DNA from: Actinobacteria bacterium OV320
GTDB lineage: Bacteria > Actinomycetota > Actinomycetes > Streptomycetales > Streptomycetaceae
DNA: 64,000 nucleotides
Direction of reading: 5' to 3'
Assembly: GCA_001298545.1 (NCBI GenBank)
Contig: LJCX01000028.1
Location: forward strand, 62,001-126,000
The notes under the pieces: model-generated
The model's database searches: none
Told to the model about the DNA's origin: nothing
Seen by the model: the letters and a program-made list of their open reading frames with translations, nothing else
Translations under genes and position numbers: made by a program
Part shown: piece by piece, positions 50,201 through 59,058 of the stretch
How positions within the stretch are numbered: position 1 is the stretch's first letter
How the letters are laid out: the number at the start of each line of letters is the position of its first letter

Positions 50201-51398
50201 CTCTCAGGGCCATCGTCATCGCCTCCACCGCCAGCAGCGGAGCCACATTGCGGTCGAGTGCCTGTCTGCATCCGGCGATGGCCTCGATACGGCGGAGGGT
50301 GGATTCCGGGCTGCTGCCACGGGCGAGCCGCTCGAGGGCGTCCTCGGCGTCCATGTTGGCGATCGCGACGCGGGAGCCGAGCTGGAGGGCGAGGACGTCG
50401 CGGTAGAAGGCGGTCAGGTCGGTGAGCGCGAGGTCGAGGCTGTCGCGCTGCGTACGCGTCCTGCGGCGCTTCTGCTTGTCCTCCAGGTCCTTCATCACAC
50501 CCGCCGTACCGCGGGGCATCCGGCCACCCTGGGCCCCGCCCAGCGCCGCCTTCAGCTCCTCGGTCTCCTTGCCGTCCCTCTCCTCCGCGAGCTGCTTGGC
50601 GTCCTCGGTCGCCGCGTCGACCAGCTCCTGGGCGGCACGCAGACAGCCGCCGACGTCGTCGACGCGCAAGGGCAGCTTCAGCACGGCGGCGCGGCGCTCG
50701 CGGGCGGCGGGGTCGGTGGCCAGCCGGCGGGCGCGGTCGACGTGTCCCTGCGTGGCCCGGGCGGCGGCCGCGGCGACGGCCGGCTCGATGCCCTCGCGCC
50801 GGATGAGCATGTCGGCGACGGCGTCGACGGAGGGCGTGCGCAGGTTCAGGTGCCGGCAGCGGGAGCGGATGGTGGGCAGCACATCCTCCAGGGAGGGCGC
50901 GCAGAGCAGCCAGACCGTCCGCGGGGCGGGCTCCTCGACGGCCTTGAGGACGGCGTTGGCGGACTTCTCGTTCAGCCGCTCGGCGTCCTCGACGAGGATG
51001 ATCTGCCAGCGGCCCGTGGCGGGCGAGGTGTACGACTTACGGACCGTGTCACGCATGTCCTCGGCGAGGATCTGCGAACCGACCGCCGCGACGGTGTTGA
51101 CGTCGGCGTGGGTGCCGATGAGCGCCGTATGACAGCCGTCGCAGAACCCGCAGCCCGGGACGCCGCCGAGCGCCCGGTCCGGGCTCACGCACTGCAGGGC
51201 TGCGGCGAAGGCCCGCGCCACCTGTCCGCGACCGGCCCCGGGTGGGCCGGTGATCAGCCAGGCGTGCGTCATCTTCGACGTCTCGGGCGGCGGGGCGGCG
51301 GCGCCGGCCGCGGTGACGAGCGCGTCGGCGTCCCGAGCGGCAGCGGCGAGCTGCTCGCTCACCTTCTCCTGCCCGACGAGGTCGTCCCACACGGTCAT
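50193..51398 (-). CDS. holB: DNA polymerase III delta' subunit
   Basis: A 401-residue clamp-loader subunit. It has AAA+ features: WDDLVGQEKVSEQLAAAARD, GPPGAGRGQVARAF in place of a functional Walker A (delta' does not bind ATP), a zinc-like cysteine cluster (GCGFCDGCH), and SRC motif in PTIRSRCRHLNL. It pairs with delta and tau/gamma to load the sliding clamp. It lies directly upstream of nothing on its strand but downstream of tmk, the usual tmk-holB order. A C-terminal Lys/Arg segment (KDLEDKQKRRRTRTQRD) is typical of actinobacterial copies. Confidence 0.92.
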   Translation of the reverse strand: MTVWDDLVGQEKVSEQLAAAARDADALVTAAGAAAPPPETSKMTHAWLITGPPGAGRGQVARAFAAALQCVSPDRALGGVPGCGFCDGCHTALIGTHADVNTVAAVGSQILAEDMRDTVRKSYTSPATGRWQIILVEDAERLNEKSANAVLKAVEEPAPRTVWLLCAPSLEDVLPTIRSRCRHLNLRTPSVDAVADMLIRREGIEPAVAAAAARATQGHVDRARRLATDPAARERRAAVLKLPLRVDDVGGCLRAAQELVDAATEDAKQLAEERDGKETEELKAALGGAQGGRMPRGTAGVMKDLEDKQKRRRTRTQRDSLDLALTDLTAFYRDVLALQLGSRVAIANMDAEDALERLARGSSPESTLRRIEAIAGCRQALDRNVAPLLAVEAMTMALRAG

Positions 51399-51531
51399 GC
51401 GTCACGCCGCCCTTTCGTCACGTTTCGCGTTGCGGCTTCCATTGTGCGGGGAGCCACTGACAATCGAGCCACGGGTGAGGTCGGCGTCCCGCCGCCGACC
51501 GACGGCGGGACGTCCGGCGGCGCCGGAACGC

Positions 51532-54500
51532 TCAGCGGCGTCGGCCCCGCCCGCGGCCCTCGTCGTTGCCGTCCTCGTCCCCGCGCGGACCCAGCAGTTC
51601 GTCCGCCAGCGTCGGCAGATCGTCCAGCGGGGTCTCCTCGGCCCAGTCCGACCGGGGTCGCCGGCGGGGCGTGCCCTCCTCGTCGACCTGCGGCAGCTCG
51701 CGCGTACGGTCGTCGGCCCCGTCCGGCCGCGCCCCGTCCTGCTCGCCCCGCTCGTCGCGGAAGTACCCCGGCGGCACCCGGTCCGAGGGGTTCCGGTCCC
51801 GCACGGGAGGCAGCACGGCCGTCTCGTCGGCCGGGTTCTCGTCCCGGACCGGCGGCAGTACGGCCGTCTCGTGCTCGGAGCTGTCGCCGCGCACCGGAGG
51901 CAGTACCGCCGTCTCGTCGGCGGCCCCCGGCGGAATCGAGGGCTGCGGCAGCTCGGCCGTCACCTCGGCGTCGGCCCCGCCCGCGGAGCCCTGGGGCTTC
52001 CTCCCGGATCCGGACGCGTTCCCGGACGTCCTGGAAGGCTGCTCGGGCTCCTTGTCCATGCGGATCGGCGGCAGCACCGCCGTCTCGTCCACCGGCCCGC
52101 CCGAGGCGTTCGTCGGAGTCACCACCGGCGTCGGCACGGTCACGGCCTCCGGCGGGACGGCCGGAGCCGCCGAAGCCGCGGTCGCCGTGGGGCGCGCCGG
52201 CTTCGGTCCGACCTGTGCCGCGGCGGAGGCCTGCTCCGCCGCGCGTCGGGCCTGCTCGGCCCGCAGCAGAGCCTCCTCGGCCTTCCGCTGCTTCTCCAGG
52301 CGCCGGGCCTCGGCCTCGGCACGCAGCCGCGCCTCCTCCTCGGCCTGCCGGCGGCGCCGCTCCTCCTCCGCCTTGCGGCGGGCCTCCTCCTCGGCGCGCG
52401 CCTTCTCCTCCGCGAGGAGCCGGACCCGCTCCTCCTCGGCACGCCTGCGTGCTTCCTCGGCGCGCAGCCGCGCCTCCTCGGCCTGCCGTTCGGCCTCGCG
52501 CCGCTGCGCCTCCTCCAGCTCGCGCCGCTTGCGCTCCTCCTCCTCGGCGCGCAGCTTGGCGAGCTGCTCCTGGCGCTCGCGCTCCAGGCGCTCCTCCTCG
52601 GCCTTGCGCGCGGCCTCTTCCTCGGCCTTGCGGCGGGCCTCCTCCTCGGCCTTCTTGCGCGCCTCCTCCTGGGCCTTGATCTCGGCCTCGGACAGGGGCA
52701 GCAGCTGGTCGAGCCGGTGCCGGACGGCGGTCGTGACCGCCTCGGGCTCCTGGGCCGCGTCGACCACCAGGTAGCGGCCCGGGTCGGCGGCGGCCAGCGT
52801 GAGGAAGCCGGAGCGCACGCGCGCGTGGAACTCGGCCGGCTCCGACTCCAGCCGGTCCGGGGCCTCCGTGAAGCGCTCGCGGGCGGCCTCGGGCGACACG
52901 TCCAGCAGGACCGTCAGATGCGGGACCAGGCCGTTCGTCGCCCAGCGCGAGATCCGCGCGATCTCGGTCGGGGACAGGTCGCGGCCCGCGCCCTGGTAGG
53001 CCACGGACGAGTCGATGTACCGGTCGGTGATGACGACCGCGCCGCGCTCCAGGGCGGGCCGGACGACCGTGTCGACGTGCTCCGCGCGGTCCGCCGCGTA
53101 CAGCAGCGCCTCCGCGCGGTGCGAGAGCCCGGCGCTGGAGACGTCCAGCAGGATCGAACGCAGCCGCTTGCCCACGGGCGTGGCCCCCGGCTCACGCGTG
53201 AGGACGACTTCGTGGCCCTTGGCCCTGATCCACTCGGCGAGCGCCTCGGCCTGCGTGGACTTGCCGGCGCCGTCGCCGCCCTCCAGGGCGATGAAGAAGC
53301 CGGTCCCGACCGAGGTCTGCACCGGGTCGTCGCCGCCGAGCAGCGCGTCCCGCAGGTCCTGCCGCAGGGGTACGCCGGAACGGTCGTCGACCTTGGCCAG
53401 CACCAGCGCGGCCACCGGCAGCAGCAGCGCGCCGACCAGCATCAGCGTGAACGCCGCCCCGCCGTGCGCGAAGACGAACTTGCCGCTTTCCAGCCGGTGC
53501 GGCCCGATGAGCGCCGCCACCAGCGGGGCGATCACCGCGCCCAGCGCCACCACGACCCGTACGACGGCGTGCAGGTGCTCCGTCGTCCGCGCCCGGCGGT
53601 GTTCCTCGGTCTCCTGGTCGAGCAGGGCGTGCCCGGTGTTGGCGGCGACGCCCGCGCCGACGCCGGCCAGGGCCAGGATCAGCAGCACACTGGTGACGTC
53701 CGGGACCAGCCCGGCGGCCAGCAGCGCCACGCCGGTGAAGGCGATGGCCAGCGCGAGCAGCCGGCGCCGCGACAGCGACGCCAGCACCTTCGGCGCCGTA
53801 CGGACGCCGACGACGACCCCGCCGGTCAGCGCGAGCACGAACAGCCCGTACATGACCGGACCGCCGCCCAGGTCCTTGGCGTGCAGCACGGCCACGGCGA
53901 CGGCGGCGGTGATCGCCCCGGCGACGGCGGCGCAGGCGAGGACCAGCAGCGGGATCGCGCCGGTGCGGCCCGCGTCGACGCCGGTGGCGGTCCTGGGCCG
54001 GCGCAGCCCCTCGAGCGGCGACCGCGCGCGCGGGGTGCGCAGTCCGGGCAGCTCCAGGAAGGTCACGATGGACAGCGACCCGGCGAAGAGCCCTCCGGCG
54101 ACGTACGAGGCGAGAGCCGCCTGGTGCTGTCCGAACCAGTCGATCCCGGCGCCCAGAAGATTGTTGAACAGTGCCGCGACGACCAGCGTGGCCGCGCCCA
54201 GCGGGATCGTCACGAAGCCCGTGCGCAGCGACAGGCGGCGCAGGGCGTCCATGTGGTCGGGCAGCGGCCGGACGGTCGCGCCCTCCAGCGGCGGGGCGGG
54301 CAGCAGGGCCGGGGACGCGCTCTCGCGGGCGACCGTCCAGAACCGCTCGGCCACCCCGGTCACGAACACCGTGACGAGCAGCAGGGCCAGCGCGTCGTCC
54401 GGCGTCCAGTCGATCCACAGTGGTGCGACGATCAGCAGCGCCGCGCGCACGCCGTCCGCGCCGACCATGGTCCAGCGGCGGTCGAGCGGGCCGTCCGGCG

Positions 54501-54825
54501 AGGTCAGTGAGGTCAGGGGGCCCAGGAGGACGGCGCCGAAGAGGAGGGTGGCCAGAATCCGCACCGCGAAGACGGTCGCCACCGCGAAGGCCACGCCGCG
54601 GTAGCCGCCCCCGAAGGAGCCCTCCACGATGGCCGCCTGGAGGACGAGAAGGACGAACACCAGGAGTGCGAGGGTGTCTCCCACCCCGCTCACCAGCTGT
54701 GCGCTCCAGAGCCGCTTGAGCTGCGGCTCGCGCAACAGGGCGCGCACAGCGCGCTCGCGGGAGTCCGCCACCAAGGCGTCGTCCGGTGCCGGGTGGTGGG
54801 CCGTTGGCTGCTCGGCTCGCGTCAT
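51532..54825 (-). CDS. tmk: MFS-like membrane domain fused to dTMP kinase
   Basis: A 1097-residue fusion. Residues ~30-500 form a ~12-segment MFS-like membrane domain (FVLLVLQAAIVEGSFGGGY, ALLLVTVFVTGVAERFW). A thymidylate kinase follows at about 508-710, with P-loop EGGDGAGKST, DR motif ITDRYIDSSVAYQGAGRD and the REPGATPVG region. Then comes a long charged coiled coil of EEARRKAEEE type (~715-880) and a disordered tail with four ETAVLPP[IV]R motifs. The kinase phosphorylates dTMP to dTDP and is essential. This fusion is conserved in Streptomyces; the membrane domain's role is unknown. Confidence 0.94.
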   Translation of the reverse strand: MTRAEQPTAHHPAPDDALVADSRERAVRALLREPQLKRLWSAQLVSGVGDTLALLVFVLLVLQAAIVEGSFGGGYRGVAFAVATVFAVRILATLLFGAVLLGPLTSLTSPDGPLDRRWTMVGADGVRAALLIVAPLWIDWTPDDALALLLVTVFVTGVAERFWTVARESASPALLPAPPLEGATVRPLPDHMDALRRLSLRTGFVTIPLGAATLVVAALFNNLLGAGIDWFGQHQAALASYVAGGLFAGSLSIVTFLELPGLRTPRARSPLEGLRRPRTATGVDAGRTGAIPLLVLACAAVAGAITAAVAVAVLHAKDLGGGPVMYGLFVLALTGGVVVGVRTAPKVLASLSRRRLLALAIAFTGVALLAAGLVPDVTSVLLILALAGVGAGVAANTGHALLDQETEEHRRARTTEHLHAVVRVVVALGAVIAPLVAALIGPHRLESGKFVFAHGGAAFTLMLVGALLLPVAALVLAKVDDRSGVPLRQDLRDALLGGDDPVQTSVGTGFFIALEGGDGAGKSTQAEALAEWIRAKGHEVVLTREPGATPVGKRLRSILLDVSSAGLSHRAEALLYAADRAEHVDTVVRPALERGAVVITDRYIDSSVAYQGAGRDLSPTEIARISRWATNGLVPHLTVLLDVSPEAARERFTEAPDRLESEPAEFHARVRSGFLTLAAADPGRYLVVDAAQEPEAVTTAVRHRLDQLLPLSEAEIKAQEEARKKAEEEARRKAEEEAARKAEEERLERERQEQLAKLRAEEEERKRRELEEAQRREAERQAEEARLRAEEARRRAEEERVRLLAEEKARAEEEARRKAEEERRRRQAEEEARLRAEAEARRLEKQRKAEEALLRAEQARRAAEQASAAAQVGPKPARPTATAASAAPAVPPEAVTVPTPVVTPTNASGGPVDETAVLPPIRMDKEPEQPSRTSGNASGSGRKPQGSAGGADAEVTAELPQPSIPPGAADETAVLPPVRGDSSEHETAVLPPVRDENPADETAVLPPVRDRNPSDRVPPGYFRDERGEQDGARPDGADDRTRELPQVDEEGTPRRRPRSDWAEETPLDDLPTLADELLGPRGDEDGNDEGRGRGRRR

Positions 54826-54985
54826 GCTTTCAGCCTATCGGCCGCGACTGACACCCTGTCGCCCCCGTCCACGCGTGCGACCGCCCCGACACCAAAGTGA
54901 TGCCGGGGCGTTGGTTTGAAGAACCGCCGTGGAGGAACGGTGCCGGGTGCCGGCCGTGCAATCAGCCGTGCGATCGGCCGTGCGC

Positions 54986-57817
54986 TCAGTCCTCCGACGA
55001 AGCCGGGGAAGCCGTCGCCTTCTTCGTGGCCGTCTTCTTCGCCGTCGTCTTCTTGGCCGTGGTCGTCTTCGCGGCGGTCTTCTTGGCGGCCGTCTTCTTG
55101 GCCGGGGCCGCCTTCTTCGCCGTCGCCTTCTTCGCGGGCGCCTTCTTGGCCGTCTTCTTGGCCGGCGCCTTGGCGCGCTTCTCGGCGAGCAGCTCGAAGC
55201 CGCGCTCCGGGGTGATCTCCTCGACGCTGTCACCGGAGCGCAGGGTCGCGTTGGTCTCCCCGTCGGTGACGTACGGACCGAAGCGACCGTCCTTGACGAC
55301 GACCGGCTGTCCGCTGACCGGGTCCGCGCCCAGCTCCTTCAGCGGCGGCTTGGCGGCGGCCCGGCCACGCTGCTTGGGCTGGGAGTAGATCTCCAGCGCC
55401 TCTTCGAGGGTGATCGTGAAGAGCTGGTCCTCGGTCTGGAGGGACCGCGAGTCCGTGCCCTTCTTCAGGTACGGGCCGTAGCGGCCGTTCTGCGCGGTGA
55501 TCTCCACGCCCTCCGCGTCGGCGCCGACGACACGCGGCAGCGACATCAGCTTGAGGGCGTCCGCCAGCGTCACCGTGTCCAGCGACATCGACTTGAACAG
55601 CGAGGCCGTACGCGGCTTCACGGCGTTCTTGCCGGTCTTCGGGGTGCCCTCGGGGAGCACCTCGGTGACGTACGGGCCGTAGCGGCCGTCCCGGGCGATG
55701 ATCTGGTGACCGCTCTCCGGGTCGGCACCGAGCTCGAAGTCGCCGCTCGGCTTGGCGAGCAGTTCCTCCGCGAGTTCGACGGACAGCTCGTCCGGGGCCA
55801 GGTCCTCGGGCACGTCCGCCCGCTGGTGCCCCTCGGCGTCCTTCTCCCCGCGCTCGATGTAGGGGCCGTAGCGCCCGACCCGCAGCACGATGTCGTTGCC
55901 CACCGGGAACGACGACACCTCGCGCGCGTCGATCGCGCCCAGGTCGGTCACCAGCTCCTTGAGGCCGCCGAGGTGGTCCCCGTCGCCGTTGCCGGCTTCG
56001 GCCGCGCCGCCGTGGCCCGCGCCTTCGCCGAAGTAGAACCGCTTCAGCCACGGCACGGCCTGCGCCTCACCGCGGGCGATGCGGTCGAGGTCGTCCTCCA
56101 TGCGGGCGGTGAAGTCGTAGTCGACCAGCCGGCCGAAGTGCTTCTCCAGGAGGTTGACCACGGCGAAGGACAGGAAGGACGGCACGAGTGCCGTGCCCTT
56201 CTTGAAGACGTAGCCACGGTCGAGGATGGTGCCGATGATCGACGCATACGTCGACGGACGGCCGATCTCGCGCTCTTCGAGCTCCTTGACCAGGCTGGCC
56301 TCGGTGTAGCGGGCCGGGGGCTTGGTGGCGTGCCCGTCGACCGTGATCTCCTCGGCGGTCAGCGGGTCGCCCTCGCCGACCTGGGGCAGCCGGCGCTCAC
56401 GGTCGTCCAGCTCCGCGTTCGGGTCGTCGGCGCCCTCGACGTACGCCTTCAGGAAGCCGTGGAAGGTGATCGTCTTGCCGGAGGCGCTGAACTCGACGTC
56501 CCGGCCGTCGGCGGCGGTGCCGGCGATCTTCACCGTGACGCTGTTGCCGACCGCGTCCTTCATCTGGGAGGCGACCGTCCGCTTCCAGATCAGCTCGTAG
56601 AGCTTGAACTGGTCGCCGGTCAGACCCGTCTCGGCGGGCGTGCGGAAACGATCACCCGAGGGGCGGATCGCCTCGTGCGCCTCCTGCGCGTTCTTGACCT
56701 TGCCGGCGTACGTGCGCGGCTGGGGCGGCAGGTAGTCGGCGCCGTACAGCTGCGTGACCTGGGCGCGGGCGGCGGTGATCGCCGTCTCGCTCAGCGTCGT
56801 CGAGTCCGTACGCATGTACGTGATGTAGCCGTTCTCGTACAGCTTCTGCGCGACCTGCATGGTGGCCTTCGCGCCGAAACCGAGCTTGCGGCTGGCCTCC
56901 TGCTGAAGCGTCGTCGTACGGAACGGGGCGTACGGCGAGCGGCGGTAGGGCTTCGACTCGACGGACCGGACGGCGAACCGCGTGTTCTCCAGGGCGACGG
57001 CCAGGGCGCGGGCGTTCACCTCGTCGAGGTGGAGGATGTTCGCGCTCTTGAGCTGTCCCAGGGAGTCGAAGTCGCGACCCTGCGCGACCCGCCTGCCGTC
57101 GACGCTCTGGAGGCGCGCGACCAGCGACGACGGGTCCGACACGTCGCCGGCGCGGCCGGTCGAGAAGGTGCCCGTCAGGTCCCAGTACTCGGCAGAACGA
57201 AACGCGATGCGCTCGCGTTCCCGCTCCACGACGAGCCGGGTGGCGACGGACTGGACACGGCCGGCCGACAGGCGCGGCATGACCTTCTTCCACAGGACCG
57301 GCGAGACCTCGTAGCCGTAGAGACGGTCGAGGATGCGGCGGGTCTCCTGGGCGTCGACGAGCTTCTGGTTGAGCTGGCGCGGGTTGGCGACGGCGGCCCG
57401 GATCGCGTCCTTGGTGATCTCGTGGAAGACCATCCGCTTGACCGGGATCTTGGGCTTGAGGACCTCCTGGAGGTGCCAGGCGATCGCCTCGCCCTCCCGG
57501 TCCTCATCGGTGGCGAGGAAGAGCTCGTCGGATTCCTTGAGGAGATCCTTGAGCTTCTTGACCTGCGCCCGCTTGTCGGCGTTGACCACATAGATCGGCT
57601 GGAAGTCGTGTTCGACGTCCACACCGAGACGGCGGACCTCGCCCGTGTACTGGTCCGGCACCTCCGCGGCGCCGTTGGGAAGGTCACGGATGTGCCCGAC
57701 GCTGGCCTCGACGATGTATCCGGGGCCGAGGTAACCCTTGATCGTCTTCGCCTTGGCAGGCGACTCGACGATCACGAGTCGGCGGCCGCCCTTCGCGGTC
57801 TCGCTGGTCGGGGACAA
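54986..57817 (-). CDS. topA: DNA topoisomerase I
   Basis: A 943-residue type IA topoisomerase that relaxes negative supercoils. The Toprim domain starts LVIVESPAKAKTIKGYLG and holds EDREGEAIAWHL; the active-site tyrosine lies in GYITYMRTDSTTL. C-terminal repeats contain RYGPYI/GRYGPYV zinc-ribbon-like modules without cysteines, and the last ~70 residues are a KK-A/T-rich tail (KKTAAKKTTAKK) that binds DNA and aids processivity in actinobacteria. A TTG at 57817 (SPTSETAKGGRR) is the start. Essential; the sole type IA enzyme expected. Confidence 0.96.
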   Translation of the reverse strand: MSPTSETAKGGRRLVIVESPAKAKTIKGYLGPGYIVEASVGHIRDLPNGAAEVPDQYTGEVRRLGVDVEHDFQPIYVVNADKRAQVKKLKDLLKESDELFLATDEDREGEAIAWHLQEVLKPKIPVKRMVFHEITKDAIRAAVANPRQLNQKLVDAQETRRILDRLYGYEVSPVLWKKVMPRLSAGRVQSVATRLVVERERERIAFRSAEYWDLTGTFSTGRAGDVSDPSSLVARLQSVDGRRVAQGRDFDSLGQLKSANILHLDEVNARALAVALENTRFAVRSVESKPYRRSPYAPFRTTTLQQEASRKLGFGAKATMQVAQKLYENGYITYMRTDSTTLSETAITAARAQVTQLYGADYLPPQPRTYAGKVKNAQEAHEAIRPSGDRFRTPAETGLTGDQFKLYELIWKRTVASQMKDAVGNSVTVKIAGTAADGRDVEFSASGKTITFHGFLKAYVEGADDPNAELDDRERRLPQVGEGDPLTAEEITVDGHATKPPARYTEASLVKELEEREIGRPSTYASIIGTILDRGYVFKKGTALVPSFLSFAVVNLLEKHFGRLVDYDFTARMEDDLDRIARGEAQAVPWLKRFYFGEGAGHGGAAEAGNGDGDHLGGLKELVTDLGAIDAREVSSFPVGNDIVLRVGRYGPYIERGEKDAEGHQRADVPEDLAPDELSVELAEELLAKPSGDFELGADPESGHQIIARDGRYGPYVTEVLPEGTPKTGKNAVKPRTASLFKSMSLDTVTLADALKLMSLPRVVGADAEGVEITAQNGRYGPYLKKGTDSRSLQTEDQLFTITLEEALEIYSQPKQRGRAAAKPPLKELGADPVSGQPVVVKDGRFGPYVTDGETNATLRSGDSVEEITPERGFELLAEKRAKAPAKKTAKKAPAKKATAKKAAPAKKTAAKKTAAKTTTAKKTTAKKTATKKATASPASSED

Positions 57818-58145
57818 CTTCGCTCATCTCTCCGGTCGACGCTGGGGCCTCACCCAGGCCTTGCTCCCGGGGTCGGGTCATGGTGACGCTGCGGAGTGTG
57901 ACGGTACATCCCGCCCCCGTGTCAAACGGGAAAAGCCCGCAACGGCCACTCGAACGGTAACCCGACTACCGCCATTCCTGCCGCCCGGAGTACCGACCGG
58001 CCCTTTTCCGTACGACCGGAACGCGTCTTCCCCTTTACCGGCGCGGCCCCGTTCACGCGGTTCGAACGGGGGTCCGGCGCGATCCGCGAAGGCAGCCTCG
58101 GAGTCGGCCCCGTAGGCACTTCGGCAGGTGGCCACGGAGGCGGCT
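57818..58145. other. Intergenic region upstream of topA
   Basis: A 328-bp gap with no convincing gene. On the minus strand TTGACA lies at 57920-57925, about 100 bp before the topA start, but the best matching -10 (CACACT at about 57895) is 19 bp away, so the topA promoter is only suggested. The rest is ordinary high-GC sequence. Confidence 0.3.
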
Positions 58146-58343
58146 TCAGAGCCGGGTGAAGCACCACAACCCGACGGCCAGCGCGCCGACGGACGCCAGG
58201 GCCGCCAGGGCCGCCGATGCGACGGGGCTCACATCCTGGGCCACGGGTTCACGGTGTCGTACCCGGATCGTGGTCCACATCAGCAGTGCGGCCCCGAACA
58301 GGGCGAACACCGTTCCTGTGAAGATCGTCGGCCCGCTCTCCAT
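58146..58343 (-). CDS. Small membrane protein, 65 residues
   Basis: Two hydrophobic segments: GTVFALFGAALLMWTTI (about 8-26) and SAALAALASVGALAVGLWCF (about 43-62), joined by RVRHREPVAQDVSP. The ATG at 58343 has GGGGA five bases upstream; a longer frame reaches 58388. It lies upstream of topA on the same strand. Family not recognised; possibly an actinobacterial conserved small membrane protein. Confidence 0.65.
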   Translation of the reverse strand: MESGPTIFTGTVFALFGAALLMWTTIRVRHREPVAQDVSPVASAALAALASVGALAVGLWCFTRL

Positions 58344-58782
58344 GATCGTCCCCGCCCCTTGCGCTCGGCCCTCGCCTGCCCCGGCCACGGGAGGCTGTCA
58401 CGCGCGGGCGGCGCCCCGGCGAACCCGAGGTGAACGACGGCCCACGGATGGGGGCGGCGGGCCCGGCGAACCGTCGGCCGGGGTGCAGCCGGGGCACGGC
58501 CGACGGCCCCTCGGAGCGGGGCCCGGGCGGTCCGGGGTGCGGCGGAGCACACCGAACCGGGTGCGGGCTTATCCGGCCGACTTCGCCTCTTCGCCGTCGT
58601 CGCCTCTTCGCCGCCGTCACCGCCGTCGCCGCCGTCGCCGCCGTCGGCATTGTCGATCGGCTCACATTGCATACGATCTTGGCGAATCCGCGCCGAGCGC
58701 GAAGAACACAGGGAGCGCGGGGAAGAACGGGCGGGAGCAGCCGGCGCGGCGCGAGCGGGCCGCGCCCCCGAAGACGTCGGAG

Positions 58783-58974
58783 GATGTCCCGGACGACGTC
58801 ACAGAGGATGTCCCGGACGACGTCGCGGCTGATCTTCCGGATGACGTCGCGGCTGATCTTCCGGACAGCGTCGCGGGCGGTGTTCCCAACGGCGTCGCGG
58901 ATGACCTTCCGGACGACGTCCCGAGTGGCGCCCCACATGACGTTCCACATGACGCTCCGGATGCCATCCGGTAG
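58783..58974. repeat. 24-bp tandem repeat, eight units
   Basis: Eight 24-bp units aligned on GATSTYCCGGACGACGTCGCGG-like sequence, ending exactly at a TAG on the plus strand. On the plus strand units translate as D-[VL]-P-D-D-V-A-x; on the minus strand as R-D-V-V-R-K-I-S-like amphipathic helix. Which strand is coding, if either, is unresolved. Confidence 0.9.
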
Positions 58975-58985
58975 CCCGTGCCGAC

Positions 58986-59041
58986 GGTCCCGGCCGTCCC
59001 GGTCCGGCCGCCCATCTGGGTCCGGCCGGACGGCCGGGACC
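58986..59041 (-). terminator. Hairpin downstream of the methyltransferase gene
   Basis: A perfect 14-bp inverted repeat (GGTCCCGGCCGTCC at 58986-58999 with its complement at 59028-59041) lies 17 bp beyond the methyltransferase stop. Inner GGTCCGGCC/GGCCGGA bases extend it. Confidence 0.7.
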
Positions 59042-59058
59042 GGCCGGATCCGTTCGGG

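Larger units (their letters stand above)
58344..59058. other. Interval with GC triplet runs, 24-bp array and hairpin
   Basis: A 715-bp stretch between the small membrane protein and the methyltransferase. It holds a GCC/GTC triplet-like run (about 58606-58650), the eight-unit 24-bp repeat (58783-58974) and a terminator hairpin (58986-59041). Neither strand has a confident gene, although the minus frame from 58950 has a ribosome site (GGAG, five-base spacing) and good codon third positions over its first ~55 codons. Confidence 0.4.

Noticed and set aside
49964..50425. Plus-strand frame with Gly/Val/Ala repeats past the holB end
   Set aside because: It overlaps holB antisense, has no ribosome site, and its repeats are explained by the DNA duplication there.
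58783..58974. 24-bp repeats as a CRISPR array
   Set aside because: Units are contiguous with no unique spacers and no cas genes are present.
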